NCBI RefSeq assembly: GCF_000003855.2
Contig: NW_003101667.1
Location: forward strand, 1,465,581-1,529,580
Direction of reading: 5' to 3'
DNA: 64,000 nt
DNA from: Blastomyces gilchristii SLH14081
Taxonomy: Eukaryota; Ascomycota; Eurotiomycetes; Onygenales; Ajellomycetaceae
The translations under genes and the position numbers were made by a program. Positions 23,639 to 33,779 of the stretch are shown here, one piece after another. How positions within the stretch are numbered: the stretch's first letter is position 1; the number at the start of each line of letters is the position of its first letter. Below the pieces are notes generated by a model. It did no database searches, was not told the DNA's origin, and worked only from the letters and a program-made list of their open reading frames with translations.

Positions 23639-24361
23639 GAAGTTCATAAATACTATGTATAACTCAGCTTGAATGCTATTATACATTTGACCTTTACATT
23701 TTATCTTTCTATTATGAATACTTCTAGTAGTTAACAGTACATATTACATCAAGCTGCAAACATCTGAATAATTACCTGCGAGCACTTATTCTTACATTTA
23801 CAGATTATGATTTAATAGATAATCTTAAGTGATTACAGCTTAAGAAAGTTTCTTTTCAGTTTATAAATATTTCTGAAGATTATATCTAGAGACTCAGTTT
23901 GAGAGTATTTACAGATAGTAAGTATTTCTTATAGAAAAATAGCTTAATTCTGTGAGAGATACTCAAGAATGTTCTTTACTAAGATTAATTTATTTATAAG
24001 TTTAGAGAGTTTCTCTGTTATAGATGTAGAGAATAATATTTTATAAGTAATTAATAAATTCTCTGAGACTTCTTTTACAGAGATTATTTATAATTTAAGT
24101 AACTGCTTCTGAGTATCTGCAGTAGAGTTCACAGAGATTAAAGTATATAAGTTTCTAGTTCTTTTAGTTATAATAGACAGTTACTAACTAATAGAGCTTG
24201 AAATATAAGAATAAGTACTTACAGATAATTATTCAGATACTTACAACTTGATATAATATATAATATTAACTATTAGAAGTATTCACAGTAGAAAGATAAA
24301 ATGTAGAGATTAAATATATAATAGTATTCAAGCTGAGTTATGAATAGTATTCATGAACTTC
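23639..24361. repeat. Long inverted repeat (arms about 155 bp)
   Basis: 23,639-23,795 and 24,208-24,361 are reverse complements with scattered transitions (GAAGTTCATAAATACTATG against the complement of CATGAATAGTATTCATGAACTTC-type sequence). About 410 bp of AT-rich DNA lies between them. The right arm continues into a roughly 270-bp unit that recurs at 39,877-40,148, so each arm is probably part of an LTR-like repeat in opposite orientation. Element type not recognised. Confidence 0.65.
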
Positions 24362-24463
24362 AGTCTATATAGTTATATATAGTCAAGAGCTGCTAACTCT
24401 ATTGATTACGCGAGAGATAGAAATAGAGGTAAAGAATCCGCGAGAAGTGAGATTTCTTACAGT
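24362..24463. repeat. Right part of the 270-bp LTR-like repeat
   Basis: Continues the right arm; matches 40,040-40,148 ('gtcaagagctgctaactcta' region, then 'agaggtaaagaatc'). Keeps two CG-bearing words (ACGCGAG, CCGCGAG) that are lost in the 40-kb copy. Confidence 0.6.
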
Positions 24464-25665
24464 AATTGACACTGTTCTTTCAGTTGTTCACAATATTTAA
24501 ATAGCAAAGCATGAAGATCTGGTCTCAACTGCAGTTTTTATTGATATAAAAGATACATTTGATCATGTTTCAAAGTTTAAGATGATTCAAACTTTGAAGA
24601 TGTTAAAACTGTTACTTTCTCTAATAAAATAAGTTAACTGTTTTATATTTAAAAGAATTATACAACTATTCTTTGATGAAATGAAATAAGATAAGACTGA
24701 GATAAAAAATAGAAGTACTGTAAGAATCTTTAATCTCATCTGTTTTATTTACAATATACACTACATATCTATTCAAGAAGAGAGAGATGAAAATAATGAG
24801 ATTCTTAAGTTATATAGATGATATTGATCTAGTCTACAGTTTAAAGACAATTAAAGAGAATTTAGAAGTGATTGAGAAAGCAGTAAAGAAAATCTTTATT
24901 AGAGCAGATATCAATCTAATTCAATTTAATATAAATAAAACTGAGTTAATTCACTTTTTTTCAAGATTCAATAAGAAAAACCTAAGTCTAACTCTTTTGA
25001 ATAAAGAGATTAAACTCAGTTTGAATATTAAATAACTAGAAGTATAATTAAACTCCAAGTTAAATTTTAAATATTATATTTAACAAAGAATTATCAAGGC
25101 AGAGAGACTACTGAATAGTGTAATCAGACTATTAAATACTGAGAGAGGTCTATTCTTTCAGACTATGAGACAATTATACATAGTCTGTATCATCTCAGTA
25201 GCTGATTATAAAGTTTAAGTTTAATAAAATAATCAAGATAATTTCACTGAACTCTTTCAAAGTCTGTAAAACAGAGCTTTGAGAAGAATTCTGAAAGTAT
25301 TCAAATCATCTTCTATTAAAGTAATGAAAATTGAAGCTTCAATTCTATCTTCTACTATTTAATTTGAAAAGACCTGCATGAACTATGCTCTGAGAGTCAT
25401 GAAGATAAGCTTAAATTATATAATCAGAGAAAGAGTCTCTTCTTCATTTTCATCAATTAACTCAGAAAATGAACTGAATTGAAATGAATTTCTTGATTGA
25501 AATAAGAATAATACTTCAAAGAAAATACTCTCTCAACTGTATAGACTATATTCACTGATTAAAAATTAATTTTCTTTATTAAATATTGAGAAAATTGATC
25601 ATGAGAAGATATCTCTCTGAAGAGAAAAGCTGAAATCTCTCATAGACTTACAAATAAGTGAATCA
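24464..25665 (+). mobile_element. LINE fragment (RT to start of RNase H)
   Basis: Plus-strand LINE piece with RT: DTVLSVVHNI, FIDIKDTFDHVS, then YIDDIDLVYSLK at about 24,812-24,850, where the YxDD box is still intact. An 82-codon open piece lies at 24,787-25,035. It breaks off at 25,665, before the RNase H, where the 5' unit array begins. Confidence 0.8.
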
Positions 25666-25686
25666 ATATATCATTTACAACTACTC

Positions 25687-26060
25687 CACCACGAACTCGC
25701 TCGATTTTTTGAATAAGAACCCGCCGATAGATTCATCGAAAAGCCCTCAATCATACAAGCATTTTGACCCCATCGCCGACTGCATACCCCGTGTGGTGGT
25801 GGAGTTATCCAGTCAAATGTAAACCAGACATTGTTCAAAACTCCTGTGTGGGATTATCCCCTGTTCTCCCCTACCACACCACAACCCCGGGCCAAATTGC
25901 CATACAAATTGTAAGATGGAAAGACCTAGCCATATGCATCAATCTTCTCAATTTTGAAAGATTCTCAATCTGTAATTGTGAAGATATCTGAGAAGTAATA
26001 TCAGTGAAAACCCTGTCCATCTTTGATGTTTCAAAACATCAACACCAAGTCTCATTCTTG
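25687..26060 (+). repeat. GC-retaining LINE 5' segment, copy 1
   Basis: Keeps CC, GG and CG words (CATACCCCGTGTGGTGG, CAACCCCGGGCCAAATTGCC) while the neighbouring LINE parts have lost them. Matches 5,480-5,930 (minus), 28,230-28,640 and 30,070-30,430. Interrupted at 26,061 by the TA-flanked MITE; the match resumes at 26,750. Confidence 0.8.
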
Positions 26061-26062
26061 TA

Positions 26063-26749
26063 ATATAATCAATCACCTAACACTCATTTCCACCTAACAC
26101 TCACCTTTGTAAATCAATTACAATCAACTTTAAATGTTAATATCTCAATAAATATTCATTATTTTAATTTTCTAATTTGTAATCTATAAATATCAAGACT
26201 TATAGTATAATATAATTCAAAATTATTATAATATAGTTAAAATTAATTAAAATATGAATTCAATTAGAAAATAAAATACAGTAAAATAAAATATATAATA
26301 TTTTATTATAAATTAAGAAATATGTATTATATATTATTAAAAATAATAATTCTTATATAAATATATTATAATTTAATAAATATTAAATTATTTTATATAA
26401 GAATTCTATATTTTAATTTTTAAGAATTTTTTTATTTTTTTATTATAATTTTTTTTATAAATTACAAGTAAAATATTGACAATTCTTGAAATTTTAAAAT
26501 TTGAAAAATAATTTATTAAATATAAATATATTTAAATGATTTAATAAAATAATTTATTTAAATTACAACTTTAAAGTATCAATAATACACTGTTATTACA
26601 ATAATATAATATATATCTACAAATTATTATTCTGTTTTTTAGAATAGTTTCAAATAAATATTCATTGAGATATGAATATTTGAAGTTGATTGTAATTGAT
26701 TTACAAGGTGAGTGTTAGGTGGAAATGAGTGTTAGATGATTGATTATGT
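26063..26749 (+). mobile_element. TA-flanked MITE with 67-bp terminal inverted repeats
   Basis: 687 bp, flanked by TA at 26,061-26,062 and 26,750-26,751. The empty site is visible in sister units (near 28,600 and 30,440), which show one TA. The ends ATATAATCAATCACC... and the complement of ...GATGATTGATTATGT match over about 67 bp with a few transitions. Inside, it is almost pure AT without a frame. TA duplication with long inverted repeats points to Tc1/mariner-type mobilisation. Confidence 0.85.
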
Positions 26750-27935
26750 TATCACTCTTCTCAATCTGACTCATTCTCAGCAGAAAAATACAAAAAGATA
26801 TCTCAGTAATAATATTAAGTATATAATCAACAGACACTTCTGAAGTGTAATCTCTGTGAATACTCTGTCTGTCTTCAGTGTATCTAGACATTAACATCAA
26901 GTCTCACTCTTGTACTGCCCCTCTCAATCTGGCTCATTCTCAGCAGAATAATATAAAAAGATATCTTGACAACAGTATTCAATACATAATCAGTGAACAA
27001 TGAGTCAACAGAAGAAGTCAACAGTATATCAACATCTATAAATTCAGTATATCTCAAGATCTGACTGAGCCTTTGATCCCTGCACAGTGAGAAATATTAA
27101 ATCTAGTTTTAATATCTCAATATTTAATAGATTCTGCAAGAGATTGATAACAGCAATACTAGATTTCTATTGAATTTGAGAATTAACTCTATATTAATAT
27201 AATCATTGATAAAGTCTTCTATTTTAAGTTATAAATAACCAGTTCCTCTACATCTCACTGATAATATTTATATTATTATATAGAAACAGACTTATATTCT
27301 CTATAATATCAAGACTCTGAAGAGGAAAAGTCTTGATAGAGAGTATATAGTAGTGTATATCTTAGTAGTTTCTATCTCATTCTTCTACAGCAGTTAATAC
27401 AAAAAAAAACAAAAATCTTAGAAATAGTTTTTTACTTCTCTTGAAAAAGTAAGATGTTTTTCTCTGAGTTTTATACAATATTCTTACAAAGAATTAAAAA
27501 CAGAGTTGTTTTCTGTTATAATTTTATATTCTTTTAAGTGAGAATTACTTTTTCAGTGACTGAAGAGCTTTCATTAATACTTAATTCTCTTTTACACTCT
27601 CTATTAACTGATTTGAGTTGTACACTTGTTGTGTGAGAAGAATTGAATGATTTAGAATAAAATTGAATAGTTTTAATCAATTTCTCTGCAAAAAATTGAT
27701 TTATTTTTTGTTAGTTTTTCTCTCAAAAACTGTCATATTATCTGATTTATTATCAATTGATATCATACTTTTTCTCACTGTATTTCAAGAAAGAGATTGT
27801 AAAGATTTTATTGATTTATCTTAAAAATCAATTCTAGTTTATTAGATTCTCTTCAAAAATCTAACCTAGTTACTGAACTAGTGTGAAAAAAATCAGGTGT
27901 TTTATACATAAAAGTCTTTCATTCTTCTTTTGAAA

Positions 27936-28113
27936 CAGTCTGATCAACTTTTCAATTGAAAATAGACTAATAAACCTCTCAACTGAAACAGTCTGATCAA
28001 CTTTTCATTTGAAAATAGATTAATAAATCTCTTAATTAAAACAGTCTGATCAACTTTTCATTTGAAAATAGATTGATAAATCTCTTAATTTAAACAGTCT
28101 GATCAACTTTTCA
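27936..28113 (+). repeat. 53-bp tandem repeats upstream of ORF1, unit 1 (4 copies)
   Basis: The word CAGTCTGATCAACTTTTCA starts at 27,936, 27,989, 28,042 and 28,095, exactly 53 bp apart, and ends about 14 bp before the ORF1 ATG at 28,127. The same array precedes the ATG in unit 2 (about 29,778-29,955), with three decayed copies in unit 3 (about 31,630-31,750). Confidence 0.85.
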
Positions 28114-28229
28114 TTCAGTGAGTAAAATGAGTTCAAGAGTACACTTAGTTGATGTGAAAAAAGATGTTTTCCCAGATGCTGTTTCTGAGATTGAAATTCT
28201 AAAGAGAAGAAAGAAGAAAGAAATCAAAA

Positions 28230-28640
28230 GCACTTCATCATGAACTCACTCAATTTTTTGAATAAGAACCCACCGATAGACCCATTGAAAAGCCCTCAAT
28301 CATATGAGCATTTTGACCCCATCGCCGACTGCATACCCCGTGTGGTGGTGGAGTTATCCAGCCAAACATGAACCAGACATTGTTCGAAACTCCTGTGTGG
28401 GATTATCCCCTGTTCTCCCCTATCACACCACAACCCCGGGCCAAATTGCCATACAAATTGTAAGGTGGAAAGACCTAGTCATATGCATCAATCTTCTCAA
28501 TTTTGGAAGATCCCTGATCTGTAATTGTGGAGATATCTGAGAAGTGACATCTGTGAAAACCCTGTTCATCTTTGATGTTCCAACACCAAGTCTCACCCTT
28601 GTACCGCCCTTCCCAATCTGGCCCATTCCCAGCAGAACAA
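28230..28640 (+). repeat. GC-retaining LINE 5' segment, copy 2
   Basis: About 400 bp with CCCC, GGG and CG words inside a repeat that is otherwise stripped of them. Contains an A-box-like TGGTGGAGTT (28,346-28,355) and a B-box-like GTTCGAAAC (28,382-28,390) 36 bp apart. No convincing protein: frames of 78 and 88 codons exist on both strands, but nothing is recognised. Confidence 0.8.
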
Positions 28641-30069
28641 TACAAAAAGATACCTTGGTGATAATATCAAGCACATAATCAACAGCCACTTCTGAAGTGC
28701 AATCTTCACAGTCTGTCTTCAGTGTATCTAGACATCAACACCAAGTCTCACTCTCATACCACCTCTCTCAATCTGGCTCATCTCTGATAGAAAAGTACAA
28801 AAAGATACCTCAGCAACAGTACTCAATACATAATCAGCAGACAACAAGTCAACAGAACAAGTCAACAGCATGTCAATAACTATAAATTCAGTATATTTCA
28901 AGGTCTGACTGAGCCTTTGATCCCTGCACAGTGAGATATATTAAATCTAGTTTTAATATCTTAATATTCAATAGATTCTGCAAGAGATTGAGAATAGCAA
29001 TACTAGATTTCTATTGAATTTAAGAATTAACTCTATATTAATATAATCATTGATAAAGTCTTCTATTTTGAGATATAAATAATCAGTTCCTCTACATTCT
29101 GCTGACAATATTTATATTATTATATAGAAACAGACTTATATTCTCTATAATATCAAGACTCTGAAGAGGAAAAGTCTTGATAGAGAGTATATAGTAGTGT
29201 ATATCTTAGTAGTTTCTATCTCATTCTTCTACAGCAGTTAATACAAAAAAAAACAAAAATCTTAGAAATAGTTTTTTACTTCTCTTGAAAAAGTAAGATG
29301 TTTTTCTCTGAGTTTTATACAATATTCTTACAAAGAATTAAAAACAGAGTTGTTTTCTGTTATAATTTTATATTCTTTTAAGTGAGAATTACTTTTTCAG
29401 TGACTGAAGAGCTTTCATTAATACTTAATTCTCTTTTACACTCTCTATTAACTGATTTGAGTTGTACACTTGTTGTGTGAGAAGAATTGAATGATTTAGA
29501 ATAAAATTGAATAGTTTTAATCAATTTCTCTGCAAAAAATTGATTTATTTTTTGTTAGTTTTTCTCTCAAAAACTGTCATATTATCTGATTTATTATCAA
29601 TTGATATTATACTTTTTCTCACTGTATTTCAAGAAAGAGATTGTAAAGATTTTATTGATTTATCTTAAAAATCAATTCTAGTTTATTAGATTCTCTTCAA
29701 AAATCTAACCTAGTTACTGAACTAGTGTGAAAAAAATCAGGTGTTTTATACATAAAAGTCTTTCATTCTTCTTTTGAAACAGTCTGATCAACTTTTCAAT
29801 TGAAAATAGACTAATAAATCTCTCAACTGAAACAGTCTGATCAACTTTTCATTTGAAAATAGATTAATAAATCTCTCAATTAAAACAGTCTGATCAACTT
29901 TTCATTTGAAAATAGATTGATAAATCTCTCAATTTAAACAGTCTGATCAACTTTTCATTCAGTGAGTAAAATGAGTTCAAGAGTACACTCAGTTAATGTG
30001 GAAAAAGATGTTTTCCCAGATGCTGTTCCTGAGATTGAAATTCTAAAGAGAAGAAAGAAGAAAGAAATC

Positions 30070-30430
30070 AAAAGCACTTCATCATGAACTTGCTCAATTT
30101 TTTGAATAAGAACCCGCTGATAGACTCATTGAAAAGCCCTCAATCATATGAGCATTTTGACCCCATCGCTGACCGCATACCCCGTGTGGTGGTGGAGTTA
30201 TCCAGCCAAACATGAACCAGATATTGTTCAAAACTCCTGTGTGGGATTATCCCCTGTTCTCCCCTATCACACCACAACCCCGGGCCAAATTGCCATACAA
30301 ATTGTAAGGTGGAAAGACCTAGTCATATGCATCAATCTTCTCGATTTTGGAAGATCCCTGATCTGTAATTGTGGAGATATCTGAGAAGTGACATCTGCGA
30401 AAACCCTGTCCATCTTTGATATTTCAACAC
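30070..30430 (+). repeat. GC-retaining LINE 5' segment, copy 3
   Basis: Nearly the same as copy 2 but a little more mutated (GTTCAAAAC where copy 2 has GTTCGAAAC; CCGCTGATAG for CCACCGATAG-type sequence). Frame of 78 codons on plus at 30,148, product not recognised. Confidence 0.78.
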
Positions 30431-31763
30431 CAAGTCTCACCCTCATATCACCCTTCTCAATCTGGCTCATCCCCAGCAGAACAATACAAAAAGATACCTC
30501 AGTGATAATATCAAGCACATAATCAACAGCTACTTCTGAAGTGCAATCTTCACAGTCTGTCTTCAGTGTATCTAGACATCAACATCAAGTCTCACTCTCA
30601 TACCACCTCTCTCAATCTGGCTCATCTCTGATAGAAAAGTACAAAAAGATACCTCAGCAACAGTACTCAATACATAATCAGTGAACAACAAGTCAACAGA
30701 ACAAGTCAACAGCATGTCAACAACTATAAATTCAGTATATTTCAAGGTCTGACTGAGCCTTTGATCCCTGCACAGTGAGATATATTAAATCTAGTTTTAA
30801 TATCTCAATATTCAATAGATTCTGCAAGAGATTGAGAATAGCAACACTAGATTTCTATTGAATTTAAGAATTAACTCTATATTAATATAATCATTGATAA
30901 AGTCTTCTATTTTGAGATATAAATAATCAGTTCCTCTACATTCTGCTGACAATATTTATATTATTATATAGAAACAGACTTATATTCTCTATAATATCAA
31001 GACTCTGAAGAGGAAAAGTCTTGATAGAGAGTATATAGTAGTGTATATCTTAGTAGTTTCTATCTCATTCTTCTACAGCAGTTAATACAAAAAAAAAATA
31101 AAAATAAAAATCTTAGAAATAGTTTTTTACTTCTCTTGAAAAAGTAAGATGTTTTTCTCTGAGTTTTATACAATATTCTTATAAAGAATTAAAAACAGAG
31201 TTGTTTTCTGTTATAATTTTATATTCTTTTAAGTGAGAATTACTTTTTCAGTGACTGAAGAGCTTTCATTAATACTTAATTCTCTTTTACACTCTCTATT
31301 AACTGATTTGAGTTGTACACTTGTTGTGTGAGAAGAATTGAATAATTTAGAATAAAATTGAATAGTTTTAATCAATTTCTCTGCAAAAAATTAATTTATT
31401 TTTTATTAGTTTTTCTCTCAAAAACTGTCATATCATCTGATTTATTATCAATTGATATCATACTTTTTCTCACTGTATTTCAAGAAAGAGATTGTAAAGA
31501 TTTTATTAATTTATCTTAAAAATCAATTCTAGTTTATTAGATTCTCTTTAAAAATCTAACCTAGTTACTGAACTAGTGTGAAAAAAATCAGGTATTTTAT
31601 ACATAAAAGTCTTTTATTCTTCTTTTGAAACAGTCTGACCAACTTTTCAATTGAAAACAGACTTAGAAATCTCTTAATTGAAACAGTCTGATCAACTTGT
31701 TAAAAGAGTTTAATACATATCTCAATTAAAACAGTCTGATCAACTTTTCATTGAGTGAGAATA

Positions 31764-33752
31764 ATGAGTTTAAAAATACACTCAGTTAATGTGAAAAAAG
31801 AGCCCCGGTGGCCGAATGGTTAATGCGGCCACCCGGTAGCGCCTTGGCGTGGGAAACCAAGGCGCGTGGGTTCGAAACCCGCAGGGGATACATTAAATCC
31901 GGAACTCAAGCACCTCAGGTTTCTAATAAATACAGAGGTGTACAAATCACTTCAATGAATCGCTCTATGTTCCTGGGCTGGGAAGTTATTATTGCATGTA
32001 TCTAATTGTCACTTCTTTGTATTTTCCTATGTTCTTGTTATCTTGGTGTGATCTCAACACCTGTATTTCCTCCTGTATAACCAACACTTGACCTGTATTT
32101 AACATCATGCAAGGACTCATCATTAGCTCCGCTTGCATATAAGTATAATGGAAGAATAATAATAATAATAATAATGTGAAAAAAGATGCTTTCTTAAATG
32201 CTATTTCTGAGATTGAAATTCTGAAGAGAAGAAAGAAAGAAGAAATAGAGAAATAACAAGTTCTTAAAATACAGAAACTTGAAAAAGTAAGCAAGATTCT
32301 TGAAAAGCAGTGTCTGAGTGAGATAAATAAAGAAGTTCTGTTAATTCTTCATACTCAGGCTAGACAACTACAGGAGATGATCAAGTTCAAACTTGAAATT
32401 TCAAACACAGTTCAAAAAACATTGAAAATTCCTAGTATAATCACTGACTTCTTATCTTGCTCTTCTTTCTCTTTTTCTACTTCTTCTTCTTCTTTGAATC
32501 AGAAGAAAACATATACTCAAGCAGCTGAATCTGCTGTCTTTAAATCTGCTATCTCAAAACCTGCTCAAAATTCTAAGAAAACTGAGAAGAATAATACTCA
32601 TACTTCTATTCATAGAAAAGTGAAGAAAAAAATGCAAAAGAAGAAAAACTTCTAAATCTTCAGAATTAGAAGACTTATTCTCAAAGTCTTAAATCAGAAT
32701 ATCTTACAAAGAAACAAGCTAAACTCAAATTCTTATTTTTCAGAATTAGAAATGAAATTAATCAGTAGTTCTTTTCTCAGTTAATAACTGATATTGAAGC
32801 TCAAAAACCAGTTATAGCTTCAATTGAGTCATTCTTCTTTGAAAACTTCATCATTCTGACTACAATGTCTGAATTCAGTATGGAATTCCTTATTCAGAAT
32901 GAGAATCTCTGAAAATCAGTAGTAGAATCTTTGTTAAACATAATAATTCTATCTAAGAGAGATGAAAAGTGAGACAAATTCATTCTTTATACTATTTCAG
33001 TTGAAATTTTTGACTGTGAAGAAGAAATGCTACTTCTCAAAAATGAATTAGAAGAATACAACTCTATTCAACTGAGAAAAGAGCCTGTGTGATTAAATTC
33101 AATTGAGTTCAGATAAAGCAGAAGAAATGCCTCTGTGCTAGTATATATAAAAATACTTGAACAGTCAAAGATCTCTGAAGTAAGAGTAATAGATTTAAAA
33201 ATGAGAGTTCATGAATACAAAGACTCAAGAATGAATCTCAAAACTCAAACACAGTGTTCAAACTATCAAAGATATGAACTCTTTATAATCTTCTACTTTA
33301 GAGACTTAAAATATACATTCTGTGTCAGAGATCACAAAACTAGTGAGCATAAATGTGAAACATGCTCAAAAAGAGATGAAATATGTCAATACACTATGCT
33401 TAAATACTCTAATTACAAAGAAAAACATGCATCTAGCTCAAAAGAATGTATATTTACTTTAAGAACTCAAAAGAACTGAAGAAAAGATGAAGCTCAAAGC
33501 AAATCTAGAACTGAAGAGAATAGTTAAGTCAGTAAACTCACAACTGTAAGCTTAAAAAGAAGAAACTCTCAGCTATTTAAATCTTCAAACTTCAATTCTT
33601 CAGCTAAATATAAACAGAATTTGAATCCTCAAACTCCTGTTAAGATTAGAGAATTGAGAAATGACTCTGATAATAAACTAGATATAATACAAGTAGTTGA
33701 GATTCCTACTTTTCAGAATAGTTATAATCTACTATCTGATGATAGTGATTAG
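31764..33752 (+). pseudogene. LINE ORF1, interrupted by SINE and mutations
   Basis: Starts MSLKIHSVNVKK; the SINE lies between 31,801 and 32,176. After it come a Lys/Glu-rich coiled-coil-like stretch, a Ser-rich linker (SCSSFSFSTSSSSLNQKK at about 32,455-32,508), and the zinc-knuckle array around 33,255-33,450 (CSNYQRYELF, CETCSKRDEICQ). One knuckle cysteine has become Tyr. It ends LLSDDSD before a TAG at 33,750-33,752. Confidence 0.7.
31802..32175 (+). mobile_element. tRNA-derived SINE (374 bp) with target duplication
   Basis: Inserted in LINE ORF1. An 11-bp direct repeat GTGAAAAAAGA flanks it (31,791-31,801 and 32,176-32,186), 14 bp if the preceding AAT is counted. The head is tRNA-like: A box TGGCCGAATGG at 31,809-31,819, B box GGTTCGAAACC at 31,869-31,879, and a T arm GTGGG/CCCGC. 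The tail is (AAT)n. The last bases before the tail, TATAATGGAAGAATAATAAT, match the LINE 3' end TATAATTGAAGAATAATAAT with one difference. GC is normal and unmutated, so it is young or was below the mutation length limit. Confidence 0.88.
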
Positions 33753-33779
33753 ATTCTACTCTACTCTCTTTTAGTATAA

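Larger units (their letters stand above)
25666..31763 (+). repeat. Head-to-tail array of LINE 5' units, period about 1.84 kb, three units
   Basis: Landmarks repeat at a constant distance: the word ATCCCTGCACAGTGAGA at about 27,079, 28,921 and 30,765, and the GC-retaining segment at about 25,690, 28,250 and 30,090. Units 2 and 3 share the same junction, in which the first ~30 codons of LINE ORF1 run into the next GC segment ('agaaatcaaaagcacttcat', near 28,213 and 30,057). Unit 1 is longer by 687 bp because of a MITE. Unit 3 continues into a nearly complete LINE. Confidence 0.85.

Noticed and set aside
28304..28540. 78-codon frame repeated at 30,148 and 75-codon frame at 25,764 as a conserved small protein
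   Set aside because: Conservation is explained by recent tandem duplication; an overlapping frame on the other strand is open as well, and no start context or family supports it.
31808..32005. 65-codon frame starting MAEWLMRPPG
   Set aside because: It is the translation of the tRNA-like head of the SINE.
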